A stretch of DNA of 64,000 nucleotides from Variovorax paradoxus (GTDB taxonomy: Bacteria; Pseudomonadota; Gammaproteobacteria; Burkholderiales; Burkholderiaceae_C). The notes below the pieces were generated by a model. The model made no database searches. It saw only the letters and a list, made by a program, of their open reading frames with translations, and was not told the DNA's origin. The DNA lies in contig NZ_CP102931.1 in NCBI RefSeq assembly GCF_024734665.1, positions 3,098,001 through 3,162,000 on the forward strand. The letters are read 5' to 3'. The position numbers and the translations under genes are program-made. Positions 25,053 through 34,023 of the stretch are shown piece after piece (within the stretch, counting starts at the first letter, position 1; every line of letters starts with the position of its first letter).

Positions 25053-26421
25053 TCTCGCGGTCCTCGCCCAGCATGCGATGCAGCAACCCGGGCGCGGGAC
25101 CGGCCTTGGGTCGGGAAGCGATCCAGACTTCGTCGCCCTCCGCCACGCCCGCGCTGACCTCGACACCGTCCACGTCCGTGCGGCCGACCTCGATCGTCTG
25201 CGTGCGTCCCGGGCCGCTCGCCCCCTGGCGGGCGACAACCGTCGGCTTGCCCTGCGTATCCCATGCGACGGCCTGCAAGGGCACCAGCAACGAGGCGGGG
25301 CCGGGCTGCGGCACGATCTTCACCGTTGCCAGGGCCCCCACCCGGAAGACGGGCGCGGGGACGGTGCCTGCCGGCGCGGGCACGAGCGCGGGCGGTTGCA
25401 GGAGAACCTGGACCTCGAACTCCGGCGCTGCCTGGATGCCGGAACCGCGTGGATCGCCGCCGCGTGCCTGCGACGAGATGCGCTCGATCACGCCCTGGAA
25501 GTCCTGCGACCGGTCGGCCGTCAGGGTCACGCTGACCGGCTGTCGCAGCGCGATGCGACCGAGATCGGCCTCGTCGACTTTCAGCTTGATCAGGAACGCC
25601 GTCGTGTCCCCCACCGTGAGCAGCACGTCGCGGCTGGTGACATACGCACCCTGCTTGAACTCCTTTGGCACGGCACCGCCCGAGGCGTCGCCCGTTTCGA
25701 CCGGAATCGGATACAGCACGACACCGGAGATCGGCGAGACGAGTTTCGACTCGCGCAATTTCGCCTGCAGTTCCTCGAGACGGTTCCGCCGATTTTCCAG
25801 CTCCAGCGTCAGCACCCGCATGGCGGAGGGCGATCGCTTGAGCTTCAGGGTCGCGATCTCGTCCAGCGCTGCCTGCACCTGGCTTGCCATCCCCGTCAAT
25901 TCCACCTTGATGCCGTCCACCTCGGTGCGCGCGATGATGCCCTTGTCGTAGAGCGTCTGCGTCTCGGCAGCACGTCGTTGCGCGCTCTGCAACGCACTGA
26001 CCGCTGCGGCATGGCGCCGCATGGCGCCCTGGAACTCGGTGCCCTCCTCCAGGCGCCTTGCGTTGGTCACTTCCTGGGTCGCGCGGATCATGCCGATCTC
26101 CGCTTCGCGCAATTGCTGGTCGAGTTCGGTGCTGTCTACCTGTGCCAGCACCTGGCCCACACTGACCTTGTCGCCGAACTGCACATGAAGCGCCGACAGC
26201 CTGCCGTTGGCCGGCGAAACAATGCCGACGGCGCTCACCGGTTGCAGCACGCCCTTGAGCAGCAGGGGCTGCACGATGGACTGCCGCCGCACCTGCACCC
26301 ACTGTCCCTCGGCGGATGCGTCCGCCCCTGAGGACAGCTGCCATGCCGTCACCACCGTTGCCACCACCACGATGCAAACGGCCACCGCCGTGCCTGCAGT
26401 TTTTCCAAACTTTCTGTGCAT
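25045..26421 (-). CDS. Membrane-fusion (MacA/HlyD-like) adaptor
   Basis: A 458-residue periplasmic adaptor. A single N-terminal anchor covers residues 9-27. GRLSALHVQFGDKVSVGQVL is the lipoyl half-motif, a long coiled-coil hairpin spans about 105-245, and the second lipoyl half follows at KLVSPISGVVLYPI. A beta-barrel and membrane-proximal domain end the protein. It would bridge the inner-membrane permease and the TolC-like channel encoded 7 bp upstream. A helical hairpin of this length fits a MacA-type adaptor. Confidence 0.93.
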   Translation of the reverse strand: MHRKFGKTAGTAVAVCIVVVATVVTAWQLSSGADASAEGQWVQVRRQSIVQPLLLKGVLQPVSAVGIVSPANGRLSALHVQFGDKVSVGQVLAQVDSTELDQQLREAEIGMIRATQEVTNARRLEEGTEFQGAMRRHAAAVSALQSAQRRAAETQTLYDKGIIARTEVDGIKVELTGMASQVQAALDEIATLKLKRSPSAMRVLTLELENRRNRLEELQAKLRESKLVSPISGVVLYPIPVETGDASGGAVPKEFKQGAYVTSRDVLLTVGDTTAFLIKLKVDEADLGRIALRQPVSVTLTADRSQDFQGVIERISSQARGGDPRGSGIQAAPEFEVQVLLQPPALVPAPAGTVPAPVFRVGALATVKIVPQPGPASLLVPLQAVAWDTQGKPTVVARQGASGPGRTQTIEVGRTDVDGVEVSAGVAEGDEVWIASRPKAGPAPGLLHRMLGEDRESD

Positions 26422-26428
26422 CTCTTGC

Positions 26429-28078
26429 CTACGGTGTGGGGGGAATCATGGCGCGCACCGCCGAGTCGACCTGCCACTGTTCGAGCAAGGTTCCGGTGAC
26501 GCGCTGCAACTCCAGCTTTGCGGTGAAGACCGCGTACTGGGCCTGCACTTCCTGCGAGCTCGCCTGGCGCAGCCCGTCCTGTGCAAAGGAAAGATCCGTC
26601 GCGCTGCTGCGGCCGGCGCGCGCCTTCTCCACCTCGTCGGCCAGACGCTGTTTGGCCAACTCGGCTGCGCGCTGCGCCATCCGCAGCTGCTGCTCGGAGA
26701 AGCTGATGTTGACCAGGGCGTCGCGCGTTCCGGCTGTCACCGTCCGCACCTGTTCGGCCAGCGCAAGCTCAGCCTTCTCCAACGCGGCCTGGGCGGACGC
26801 GAGCGCGAACTGCTGGCTGGACTTGTCCAGCGCAATCGTCAAGAGCACGCCCACCCCCCGATTGACGGACGGCGAAGACACGGAGTGCCCGGACGCCACG
26901 TGATCCAGCTTGGCGTAGACGTCCAGTTGATTGCGCAATCCGTCGCGTGCCGCAATGAGCGAAAGCCGGCTCGACGCCACGCTGTCGCGCGCCAGCTGAA
27001 GATCCACGCGATTCGCCATGGCCGCTTGCAGCATCGGACCCTCTTCGGGGCGCCACTGCGAAAGATAGTTGCTGAACGAGTCGCTCAGTTCCAGCGACAC
27101 GCGATCGGGGTCGACATCGTCGTCGTAGCGGATGAGGCGCAGCAGTTCGCGCCGCGCGACGGTTTCGGCTTGCCGGGCCTGCATCAGGCTGAACTCGGCC
27201 TGCGCGGAATCGGCATCGTTCTGCAGCAGTTCGGTGCGCGCGATGCGCCCGGCTGCAAGCAATGCGTCGTTGACCCGTCGCACCTCCTGCGTCCTGGCCG
27301 ATGTCGCCAGCGCCAGCGAGACATTGCGCCTGGCCTGCTCGACAGCGAAGTAGGAAGAGATGCAACTGAACACGACGTCGGTCATGCCCTGCACGAAACC
27401 TTCCTGCGCACTCGCCAGCCCCAGGGCGGCTTGACGCTCCGCCAGCGTCACCAGCTCACGGCCCGCACCTCGAAGCAGAGGATGCGTGAGGCCGATGGAG
27501 CTTGTGGTCGTGCCTATTCGCGTGGTGCCCGATACAGCCGTCGGCACGCCTTCCTGCGGGACCGTGGACATCGGCACCGCACTTCGCACGACCGTACGGC
27601 CCACGGACGCAAGAAGTGTGATGCCGGTGCGCAATTTCCAGGATGTCGAGACAGCGCCAGAGGTCGATTTGCTGCTCCCCGCGTTCAGGCCGGCCGCACT
27701 CGCGTCGGTGCGATCGAACTGTCCCGTGAGCGTTGTTTGCGGCAGGAACTCGTGGCTGGCCAACCGGGCCTGCTGGGTCTGCAGGTCGATGTCCAGCTTC
27801 TGGGTCAGCACGCTCGTCGCCCGGCCGAGAACCTCCTGCAATGCCTGACGAACACCCAGCTTCAGCGACGGTTGAACAGGCGGGCTCGCACCCTCGACGC
27901 CGCCCTGGACAGCCAGGTCGGCAGCTCTCGCGTAGCCACCCACCGGCAGCAGCAGCACCCAGCCGGCGAGCGCCGACAAGGCAACCTTGCGGATCGACAG
28001 AGAGGCGCGTGGCGAAAAACAGGCGAGCAGCGCCTGTTCGATGCGGCACCCGGCGCCGCCGCGTGATCGAAATGACAT
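26429..28078 (-). CDS. TolC-family outer-membrane efflux protein
   Basis: A 549-residue outer-membrane factor. After an extended N-terminus, a signal sequence lies at about residues 28-53 (KVALSALAGWVLLLPVGG). Two OEP repeats follow, with long Ala/Gln/Glu-rich helices such as QARQAETVARRELLRLIRY and AQRAAELAKQRLADEVEKA. It is longer than TolC itself because of the extra N-terminal segment. It is the second gene of the exporter operon, 24 bp after the anchored helper gene and 7 bp before the adaptor gene. Confidence 0.92.
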   Translation of the reverse strand: MSFRSRGGAGCRIEQALLACFSPRASLSIRKVALSALAGWVLLLPVGGYARAADLAVQGGVEGASPPVQPSLKLGVRQALQEVLGRATSVLTQKLDIDLQTQQARLASHEFLPQTTLTGQFDRTDASAAGLNAGSSKSTSGAVSTSWKLRTGITLLASVGRTVVRSAVPMSTVPQEGVPTAVSGTTRIGTTTSSIGLTHPLLRGAGRELVTLAERQAALGLASAQEGFVQGMTDVVFSCISSYFAVEQARRNVSLALATSARTQEVRRVNDALLAAGRIARTELLQNDADSAQAEFSLMQARQAETVARRELLRLIRYDDDVDPDRVSLELSDSFSNYLSQWRPEEGPMLQAAMANRVDLQLARDSVASSRLSLIAARDGLRNQLDVYAKLDHVASGHSVSSPSVNRGVGVLLTIALDKSSQQFALASAQAALEKAELALAEQVRTVTAGTRDALVNISFSEQQLRMAQRAAELAKQRLADEVEKARAGRSSATDLSFAQDGLRQASSQEVQAQYAVFTAKLELQRVTGTLLEQWQVDSAVRAMIPPTP

Positions 28079-28102
28079 GACCTGGGATGAAGCGAAAAAT
28101 AC

Positions 28103-28648
28103 TTATCTGGCGCCGACGGCCAGCATCGCTTGCATGACGGAAGTCCCAACGGAAACGTCGCCGAGCACCTGCTCCAGAGCCTCGCCGGCCGGACTTTCCG
28201 TGAATTTCCTGAACGCTTCGGCGCCCTGCGCGCTCATTTCTCGCGGGCTGGCGGGGTCGGCGTTTGAAGATGCCTGGAACCGCGCAACCTCTTGCCCGTT
28301 CGCGCTTTCGTAAAAGCTGGCGATTTCCAGGGCGTGCACCAGGGAAATTTTTGGTGCAATGACCTCGGCAGCCGCGGCCTCCAATTCCCGGTCGCCTGCA
28401 GTGCGCAATTTCTCGAGCGGCGCATTGCTGACGCCGCTGGATTTCAATGTCAATTCGGTCACCGCCCTGTATGTCTTGATGTACCCGCTCGCATGCATAT
28501 AACGGCCGATTGCCTGCACTTTTTCGGCATTTGCCTGTCCGACCTCGGCCACAGGCAAATTGCGAGAAAAGTGCCAAACCCCTGCAATCAAACCGGCCAG
28601 AAGCAGAACCGCTGCGGAAAGAACAATAACAAGGCGATTGGGTTTCAT
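28103..28648 (-). CDS. Membrane-anchored helper protein of the exporter operon (DUF2059-like features)
   Basis: A 181-residue protein with one N-terminal membrane segment (residues 5-26) and a helical periplasmic part. Stretches such as IASFYESANGQEVARF and FRKFTESPAGEALEQ resemble the F-Y-x-[ST]-x-x-G and F-x-x-S-P-x-G repeats of DUF2059-type proteins, but this is a weak match by eye. It contains no cysteine. It leads the exporter operon, so it is probably an accessory or substrate-handling factor. The conserved element at 28925-29072 lies about 280 bp upstream. Confidence 0.7.
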   Translation of the reverse strand: MKPNRLVIVLSAAVLLLAGLIAGVWHFSRNLPVAEVGQANAEKVQAIGRYMHASGYIKTYRAVTELTLKSSGVSNAPLEKLRTAGDRELEAAAAEVIAPKISLVHALEIASFYESANGQEVARFQASSNADPASPREMSAQGAEAFRKFTESPAGEALEQVLGDVSVGTSVMQAMLAVGAR

Positions 28649-28924
28649 GAAATTACAGAATGGTGCGAAGAATAATTCTAGGAATTCGAAGAGAAATTAT
28701 TTTCCAGGCGACTCTGCGCCAGGATGTTGTGCAAAGTCGTTTGCTGCCGGGCCCTTTGCGCAGTGGAATTGGTGGCTGACGCTAAAAATTAAAAAATAGC
28801 TGAACTCACAACCTCAAAACAAGAGGCCTGCGTCTTCAAAAGACCGGATCAGTCAAACCTATTCGCGCAACCCGATAGGCACGCAATTAAAATTGCAATA
28901 AGACATTCTCATTAATCTTCATTT

Positions 28925-29072
28925 TCGTCATGCATTTGACAGTCAGCAACCATCTCTTCGATTTGGCCAAACGCGACTTTAATATTGCCGCCAAGCAACT
29001 TTCATTGGTAATAACACGTACGTTATTCCTGTCGAAGATCGTTGAATTGATGGTTTGTCCCATTTAATAAAA
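28925..29072 (-). promoter_or_regulatory. Conserved upstream element, copy B (exporter operon)
   Basis: Read on the minus strand it carries TTTATTAAATGGGACAAA at 29071-29054, TACGTGTTATTACCAATG at 29020-29003 and ATTAAAGTCGCG from 28983. Spacings are 52 and 40 bp, as in copies A and C. It lies upstream of the exporter operon starting at 28648. The bases between it and the start are AT-rich with no other gene. Confidence 0.65.
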
Positions 29073-29447
29073 CCGCTGTCCCTTTTTAGAAATAGACAAA
29101 ACATTCAGCTCGGCCATTCACTTCAATTCGGTCCCGACGCCTTCGAATCCCGATGAAAGGAGCTGCTGCAATTTCGTGAAATGGCGTCTGCATAGGCATG
29201 CCGCACATGCCTTCCGGATGCGCTCTGCGCTTGACGCCCCGTGCATGCGCATCGAAGAGCGGTCACGCGGGGTTGATGAGAAAGGTGTCCTGCGCTTCGG
29301 CCGGGCCAAGAGCCGAATCCGCGGTCGGCGCTTTCCGTTGCCGTGTCAGCCGATGAGGGAGTGCGTCACTACGTCACCGTGAGGGGACGTGGGCATGGCG
29401 GGCTTCGGCGTGCAGGTGCGGCTGAAGAGGCCCTGGCGACAAACGCC
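29073..29447. other. Gap without a supported gene
   Basis: This stretch separates the exporter promoter from the end of the flavodoxin-like gene. Only short open frames of 60-70 codons occur, on both strands, with no ribosome sites or family features. GC rises from left to right. Nothing else is seen. Confidence 0.5.
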
Positions 29448-30017
29448 TCAATCGGGTTGAAACCGGCGAACGGTCTCGGCCACGCGCCGGCCCAGGTAGG
29501 CGGCGGTTTCCAGATCGCTCGTGATGGGAGAGTCGTCCGGTCCCTGGTCGCCGTTGGACTGCGCCATCGCGCCCAACCAGCTGCCCAGGCGATTGAGGTC
29601 ATGCACGCTGCCGCGGCTGGTGTCGTTGCCCGGCTTCAAGTCGAGGCCCACCCACACCATGCCGTGTTGCGCCGCAAACAGCGCCATCGAGATCAGCGAG
29701 TGCAACTTGTCGCCGTTCTGCGCACCCGAATTCGTGAACCCGGCGGCCACCTTGTTGCGCCACTTCATGTCGTTCCAGGCGGGCTTGGTCGAGGCCTCGC
29801 AGAACTGCTTGAAGCGCGCGCTCGGCGAGCCGTTGTAGGTGGGCGAGCCGAAGACGATGGCGTCGCTCACCTCGAGCACGTCCCAGGGGATGGGGCCTTC
29901 GGAAACGGCGATCAGCTGCACCTGTACGCCGGCCACCGCGCGGGCGCCTTCGGCCACGCTCTGTGCCTGCCTGGCCGTGTGGCCCCAGCCACTGTCATGA
30001 ACGATCGAAATCAGCAT
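29448..30017 (-). CDS. Flavodoxin-fold NAD(P)H oxidoreductase (WrbA/FMN-reductase-like)
   Basis: A 189-residue flavodoxin-like protein. ATG at 30017 (MLISIVHDSGWGHT) is chosen because GGAAAAG sits just upstream and the protein then starts with the first beta strand; the S-G-x-G-H-T loop is the phosphate-binding loop for FMN. GSPTYNGSPSARFKQF and the late SGAQNGDKLHSLISM stretch match WrbA-like quinone reductases. It is divergent from a dead LysR start at 30176, with a TAGAA-type block between. The likely role is two-electron quinone reduction. Confidence 0.88.
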   Translation of the reverse strand: MLISIVHDSGWGHTARQAQSVAEGARAVAGVQVQLIAVSEGPIPWDVLEVSDAIVFGSPTYNGSPSARFKQFCEASTKPAWNDMKWRNKVAAGFTNSGAQNGDKLHSLISMALFAAQHGMVWVGLDLKPGNDTSRGSVHDLNRLGSWLGAMAQSNGDQGPDDSPITSDLETAAYLGRRVAETVRRFQPD

Positions 30018-30134
30018 CTGGCTTTTCCATGTCAGGTTTTCCAATGTCGTGGTGGCGTTGGCCAGCGTGGAATGCAAAGCCCAACTCTGCAATCTTTGTC
30101 GCCTTGAATTCCCGCTGTGCCGCCGTACCAGATG

Positions 30135-30175
30135 CTAAGGTAGAAAAATACGATCCAATGTAGAAGCGCATTCCC
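30135..30175 (+). promoter_or_regulatory. TAGAA-type promoter block, copy 3
   Basis: CTAAGGTAGAAAAATACGAT continues to CCAATGTAGAA and ATTCCC, ending at an ATG, as in copy 2 at 13521. It lies between the flavodoxin-like gene and a truncated LysR start, about 120 bp upstream of the flavodoxin ATG. Confidence 0.6.
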
Positions 30176-30226
30176 ATGGTCGCTGGCTTGAATTCACCAA
30201 TGCATCTGGCAGAGGCGCCGCTGGAA
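30176..30226 (+). pseudogene. LysR gene remnant (first 17 codons only)
   Basis: The first codons (MVAGLNSPMHLAEAPLER) parallel the start of the LysR protein at 13560 (MPNDLNSPMYLAKAPPER). Similarity then stops abruptly near 30230 and no LysR coding follows. From 30240 to 30459 nothing gene-like is seen. A deletion removed the body of the regulator. Confidence 0.65.
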
Positions 30227-30459
30227 CGCATCGCAGGAAATTCGCAGGCGCCGTGTGAGCAAACCGGTCAGTGTTGGGTAAGTCTCACAAAGATAGATTG
30301 GCAACTCTTGATGGGAATACGTTTTTCCAAGACGTTGATTGCTCGACGCACGCTGCCCCCAAGGTCTTGCAGATGAAGGTCGGATCGCACCGGTGACATT
30401 CCCGGTGAAGGTCGCCACCTGCAGTTTTTTTGACTGACGAGAATCACGAGGGGACGATC

Positions 30460-32373
30460 TTGGATCGCAGAACATTTCTTCAGGGCACCGCAGCCGGAGC
30501 CCTTACCCAGGTTCTTCCTGGATGCGCAGCGCTGGGCGAGCGCCCGGCCGATCTGATTCTGGTCAACGGACGGATTCATACGCTGGAACCACGAAACCGC
30601 GTGGTCTCGTCACTGGCCGTTCGAGACGGAAAAATCGTCGCGGTCGGAACCGACAAAGATACGGCGGCGTTTCGCAGCGACAGGACGAGAGTCATCGACG
30701 TGGACCAGCGCCTCGTGATCCCCGGCCTCAATGACTCGCACATGCACCTGATCAACGGGGGCCTGCAATACAACCTTGAGGTGCGCTGGGACGACGTCGA
30801 GTCGGTCAGCGATGCGCTTCGATTGCTTCGCGAGCAAGTGCAGCGGACACCGCCCGGTCAATGGGTCCGCGTGCTCGGCGGGTGGTCCGAATTCCAGTTC
30901 GTCGAGAAGCGGATGCCGACGATCGAAGAGCTCAATGCCGTGTCCGCGGACGTGCCGGTGATGGTGCTCCACTTCTACGACACGGCCCTGCTCAACAAGG
31001 CGGCTGTGCAGGCGTTGGGATACACCAAGGACACACCACAGCCAGCGGGCGGCGAGATCGTCCGCGATGCCCTTGGCACGCCCACGGGTGTCATCCTGGC
31101 GAAGCCCAGCATGTTCTCGGTGTACTCGGCCATGCGGCGAGCGCCTCAGCTGGATCACGGCGGGCGCTTGAATTCGCTTCGCCAATTCATGAGCGAGCTC
31201 AATCGACTCGGGATCACCAGCGTCGGCGATGGCGGTGCCGACAACAACCTCGAAGACTACGCACTGATGACCGAGCTCGCGCGAAACGAGCAGTTCACCG
31301 TGCGTGTGGCATGCAGCATGTTCACGTTCGCGGCTGGAAAGGAGTACGAAGACTTTGCGTCGTGGATCAAGCAGGTCAAACTGACCGACGACCCCATCTA
31401 CAAGATCTGGGGCGCCGGCGAGATCCTGACGTTCTCGGCATTTGACTCGGCGAACTTCCTGCTTCCTCGCCCTGAACTGCAACCGACCGCGGAGAAGGAT
31501 TTCGAGCGTGTCATTCGATTGTTCGTGGAGAACCGCTGGCCGTTCCAGTTCCACGCGACCTACGATGAATCGATTTCGCGCTTGCTGCCCGTGCTGGAAA
31601 AAATCCAGCGCGACGCACCGCTCGACAAGGTTCGCTGGTTCCTCAACCATGCTGAAACCATCTCGTCCAAGAATATCGATCGCGTCGCCGCGCTGGGGGG
31701 CGGTATCTCCGCTCACGACCGCATCGCTTTCCAGGGTGAAAGCTTCCTGCGCCGATACGGGCCGAAGGTCGCAGACCGGGCGCCTCCTGTGGGCGAGATG
31801 CTGCGAGCTGGCGTGCACGTGGGCTTGGGCACCGATGCGACGCGCATCGCGAGCTACAACCCATGGAAGGCGTTGCAGTGGTTCGTCACCGGTCGCACGC
31901 CGGGGGGCGTCCAGATGGTCGGCGCGGCAAATCGTCTCGATCGACTCGAGGCGCTGCGTCAGTACACGGTCGGAAGCGCGTGGTTCTCGGGAGACGAAGC
32001 GCTCAAGGGATCGCTCGCGCCCGGGATGTTTGCCGATCTGGCCGTGTTGTCCGCCGATTACTTTGCCGTGCCGGAGGACGAGATCAAGAAGATCGAGTCG
32101 GTGCTGACGGTGATGAACGGGAAGGTGGTCCACGGAAAGGGCCCATTTCGCGCACTCGCCCCGCCCCCGCTCCCTGTCGACCCCGCCTGGTCACCCGTGG
32201 CCGCAGCGCAGCAAGAGGAAGGCCGTTATCTCGGCGCCATGCGCAGCTCGACGCACCTGTGTGGTCATGCGCACAGCAATGGCGAAGCTTGCGGGGGTCA
32301 AGCGCACGTACACAACTGGATTCAGAGCGATGCCGGCTTGTGGTCGCTCAGTTGCAATTGCATGGTCGTTTGA
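30460..32373 (+). CDS. YtcJ-like amidohydrolase with a Cys/His-rich C-terminal tail
   Basis: A TTG start at 30460 is proposed because GAGGGG lies 7 bp upstream; it gives 637 residues beginning with DRRTFLQG, a Tat motif, and a lipobox-like LPGCA near residue 21. A TTG at 30430 is an alternative. The body is an amidohydrolase-3 barrel: PGLNDSHMHL carries the H-x-H metal pair, and GLGTDATR is near the end of the barrel. The last 41 residues are unusual: four Cys (601, 611, 632, 634) and five His, in CGHAHSNGEACGG and SCNC. Such a tail could bind metal. It stands alone between the LysR remnant and the TerB-like gene. Confidence 0.88.
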   Translation: MDRRTFLQGTAAGALTQVLPGCAALGERPADLILVNGRIHTLEPRNRVVSSLAVRDGKIVAVGTDKDTAAFRSDRTRVIDVDQRLVIPGLNDSHMHLINGGLQYNLEVRWDDVESVSDALRLLREQVQRTPPGQWVRVLGGWSEFQFVEKRMPTIEELNAVSADVPVMVLHFYDTALLNKAAVQALGYTKDTPQPAGGEIVRDALGTPTGVILAKPSMFSVYSAMRRAPQLDHGGRLNSLRQFMSELNRLGITSVGDGGADNNLEDYALMTELARNEQFTVRVACSMFTFAAGKEYEDFASWIKQVKLTDDPIYKIWGAGEILTFSAFDSANFLLPRPELQPTAEKDFERVIRLFVENRWPFQFHATYDESISRLLPVLEKIQRDAPLDKVRWFLNHAETISSKNIDRVAALGGGISAHDRIAFQGESFLRRYGPKVADRAPPVGEMLRAGVHVGLGTDATRIASYNPWKALQWFVTGRTPGGVQMVGAANRLDRLEALRQYTVGSAWFSGDEALKGSLAPGMFADLAVLSADYFAVPEDEIKKIESVLTVMNGKVVHGKGPFRALAPPPLPVDPAWSPVAAAQQEEGRYLGAMRSSTHLCGHAHSNGEACGGQAHVHNWIQSDAGLWSLSCNCMVV

Positions 32374-32578
32374 CGGAAGACCCTGCCGCTTGATTCCTGT
32401 CTCCCACGCCTGGAAACAGTTCGGGCATACCGATGCGATGGTTAGAAAAAAACTGCTTCTTGTGATGCCAGCTCGGCCGCACATGCAAGGTCATGACAAC
32501 GACCAAGAGATTCTCCCCGCTTGCAGCCCACCGCTGTGAACCACCACTTTCTCGACTCCGCCCTTTGAAGGAAAAATA

Positions 32579-32983
32579 ATGCGTAGCTACCCCACAAACA
32601 GCCCCGATGCAGCGAGCAGGATCGTCGCCCTGATGCTGATATCGGACGGTCACGTCAGCCGCTTGGAAATGGATGCTGTGCACGGACAGGACATCGAGCG
32701 CGAACTCGGTCTTGCGCAGGGCGATTTCGCTCGGGTGCTGCAGACCTTGTGCGAAGACTTGCTGATGTCCGCGCACGGGCATCGCTTGCTGACCGGCAGC
32801 GTCGACGAGGCAACCCTGGCCGCGATGATGGCGGAGGTGACCGATCCGGAACTCCAGCACAAGGTGCTTCATCTGGCCGACACGGCCGCAACTGCGGACA
32901 GACACGTCGCAGCTTCGGAGGCCTGGATCATGGCGTCCGCACTGAAGCACTGGCACCTCGTCGAAGTACCGGCACAGCACTAG
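32579..32983 (+). CDS. TerB-like (tellurite resistance B fold) protein
   Basis: A 134-residue all-helical protein. The SRIVALMLISDGHVSRLEMDAV start and the later AATADRHVAASEAWIMASAL stretch match the two acidic metal-site helices of TerB-like proteins, although the acidic residues are fewer than in classical TerB. No other ter genes are near, so tellurite resistance is not implied. It converges with the NhaR-like LysR gene, 37 bp apart. Confidence 0.75.
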   Translation: MRSYPTNSPDAASRIVALMLISDGHVSRLEMDAVHGQDIERELGLAQGDFARVLQTLCEDLLMSAHGHRLLTGSVDEATLAAMMAEVTDPELQHKVLHLADTAATADRHVAASEAWIMASALKHWHLVEVPAQH

Positions 32984-33020
32984 GCTGCCTCCTCGCTGCG
33001 ATGCGAGCCCGTGCGCAGCC

Positions 33021-33914
33021 TTAGACAGTACCTGCCTGGTGTGCGGCCGCCACCATCTGGCGCACCAGCGGGTGATGTTGCCCGCGGCGCGACCAGATGG
33101 CATACACGTCCTCGCTGACGTCGGGACAGTCTCCCAGCAGGCGCAGGCCCCGTACCAACCCGACGTCCTGGGCTCCCAGCTGGCTGACAGGAAACACGCC
33201 GAATCCGCGGGCCGCAAACACCGCCAGCAGAGCGCTGTCTTCGAACTCCCCGACAACGCGGGGCTTCACGCCGAGATCCTGGAACCAATTGTCCAGGGAC
33301 GATCGCAGCGGCGAGTGAACCGTGGGCAACAGGATCGGGAGATCCTGCAGCGACTGCGGAAACCGGTCGCGTGCCTGTTTCCTGACCAGCGAAGCCGGTC
33401 CGTACCACTGCACCATGGAGCGGGCGATCCGTTCGCTGGTCAGGCGCTGATTCGGATTGCGCGGCGCCGCCTGAGCGGCGAGCACCACATCCAGCTGATG
33501 CAGTGCCAACTCGGACAGCAGTTCATCGAAGTCGCCCTCATGACACACCAGGCGAAGGTGCGGCGTCGCCAGCACCGGCTCCAGCAACGCATGTGCCGCC
33601 AGCTTGGAGATGCCATCGGACAACCCCACCGACAACCGTGCGGCCCTGGAGCTTGCGGCCTCGTGTACCTCATCGGCAATGCGTTGCCCCAACTGGAAGA
33701 TTTCGTCGGCCCGCGCATACGTTGCCAGGCCGGCCTCGGTCAGTGCCACGCCACGGCCCGAGGGCTTGAGAAGCTGGTGGCCAAGGGTTTTCTCCAGATC
33801 GCGCACCTGCGCGCTGATGGTCTGCACTGCCATCTCCAGGCGGTCTGCGGCGCGGGCAAAGCCACCCTCCTTTGCAACCATCCAGAAATAGTAGAGATGG
33901 CGGTAGTTCAGCAT
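33021..33914 (-). CDS. NhaR-like LysR regulator
   Basis: A 297-residue LysR protein. The start MLNYRHLYYFWMVAKEGG at 33914 is the conserved beginning of the NhaR group, so upstream in-frame starts are not used. The HTH is GFARAADRLEMAVQTISAQV and the effector domain is complete. NhaR responds to sodium and controls an antiporter in E. coli. Here the divergent neighbour is a small hydrophobic protein gene at 34024, a likely target. Confidence 0.9.
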   Translation of the reverse strand: MLNYRHLYYFWMVAKEGGFARAADRLEMAVQTISAQVRDLEKTLGHQLLKPSGRGVALTEAGLATYARADEIFQLGQRIADEVHEAASSRAARLSVGLSDGISKLAAHALLEPVLATPHLRLVCHEGDFDELLSELALHQLDVVLAAQAAPRNPNQRLTSERIARSMVQWYGPASLVRKQARDRFPQSLQDLPILLPTVHSPLRSSLDNWFQDLGVKPRVVGEFEDSALLAVFAARGFGVFPVSQLGAQDVGLVRGLRLLGDCPDVSEDVYAIWSRRGQHHPLVRQMVAAAHQAGTV

Positions 33915-34023
33915 GCACGCTTCAGTTCGAAAAAACCGAATGCTAAGTTCGTCCAAAGCTGCTGTCTATCGCGACGCGCCCTTTCCATACTCGGCGTTTG
34001 TCATCTGGAATGGACGATCTTCA

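Noticed and set aside
29118..29382. Small genes on either strand upstream of the flavodoxin gene end
   Set aside because: Frames of 60-70 codons lack ribosome sites, motifs and context.
32579..32983. Tellurite resistance locus
   Set aside because: Only a single TerB-like protein is present, with none of the other ter genes.
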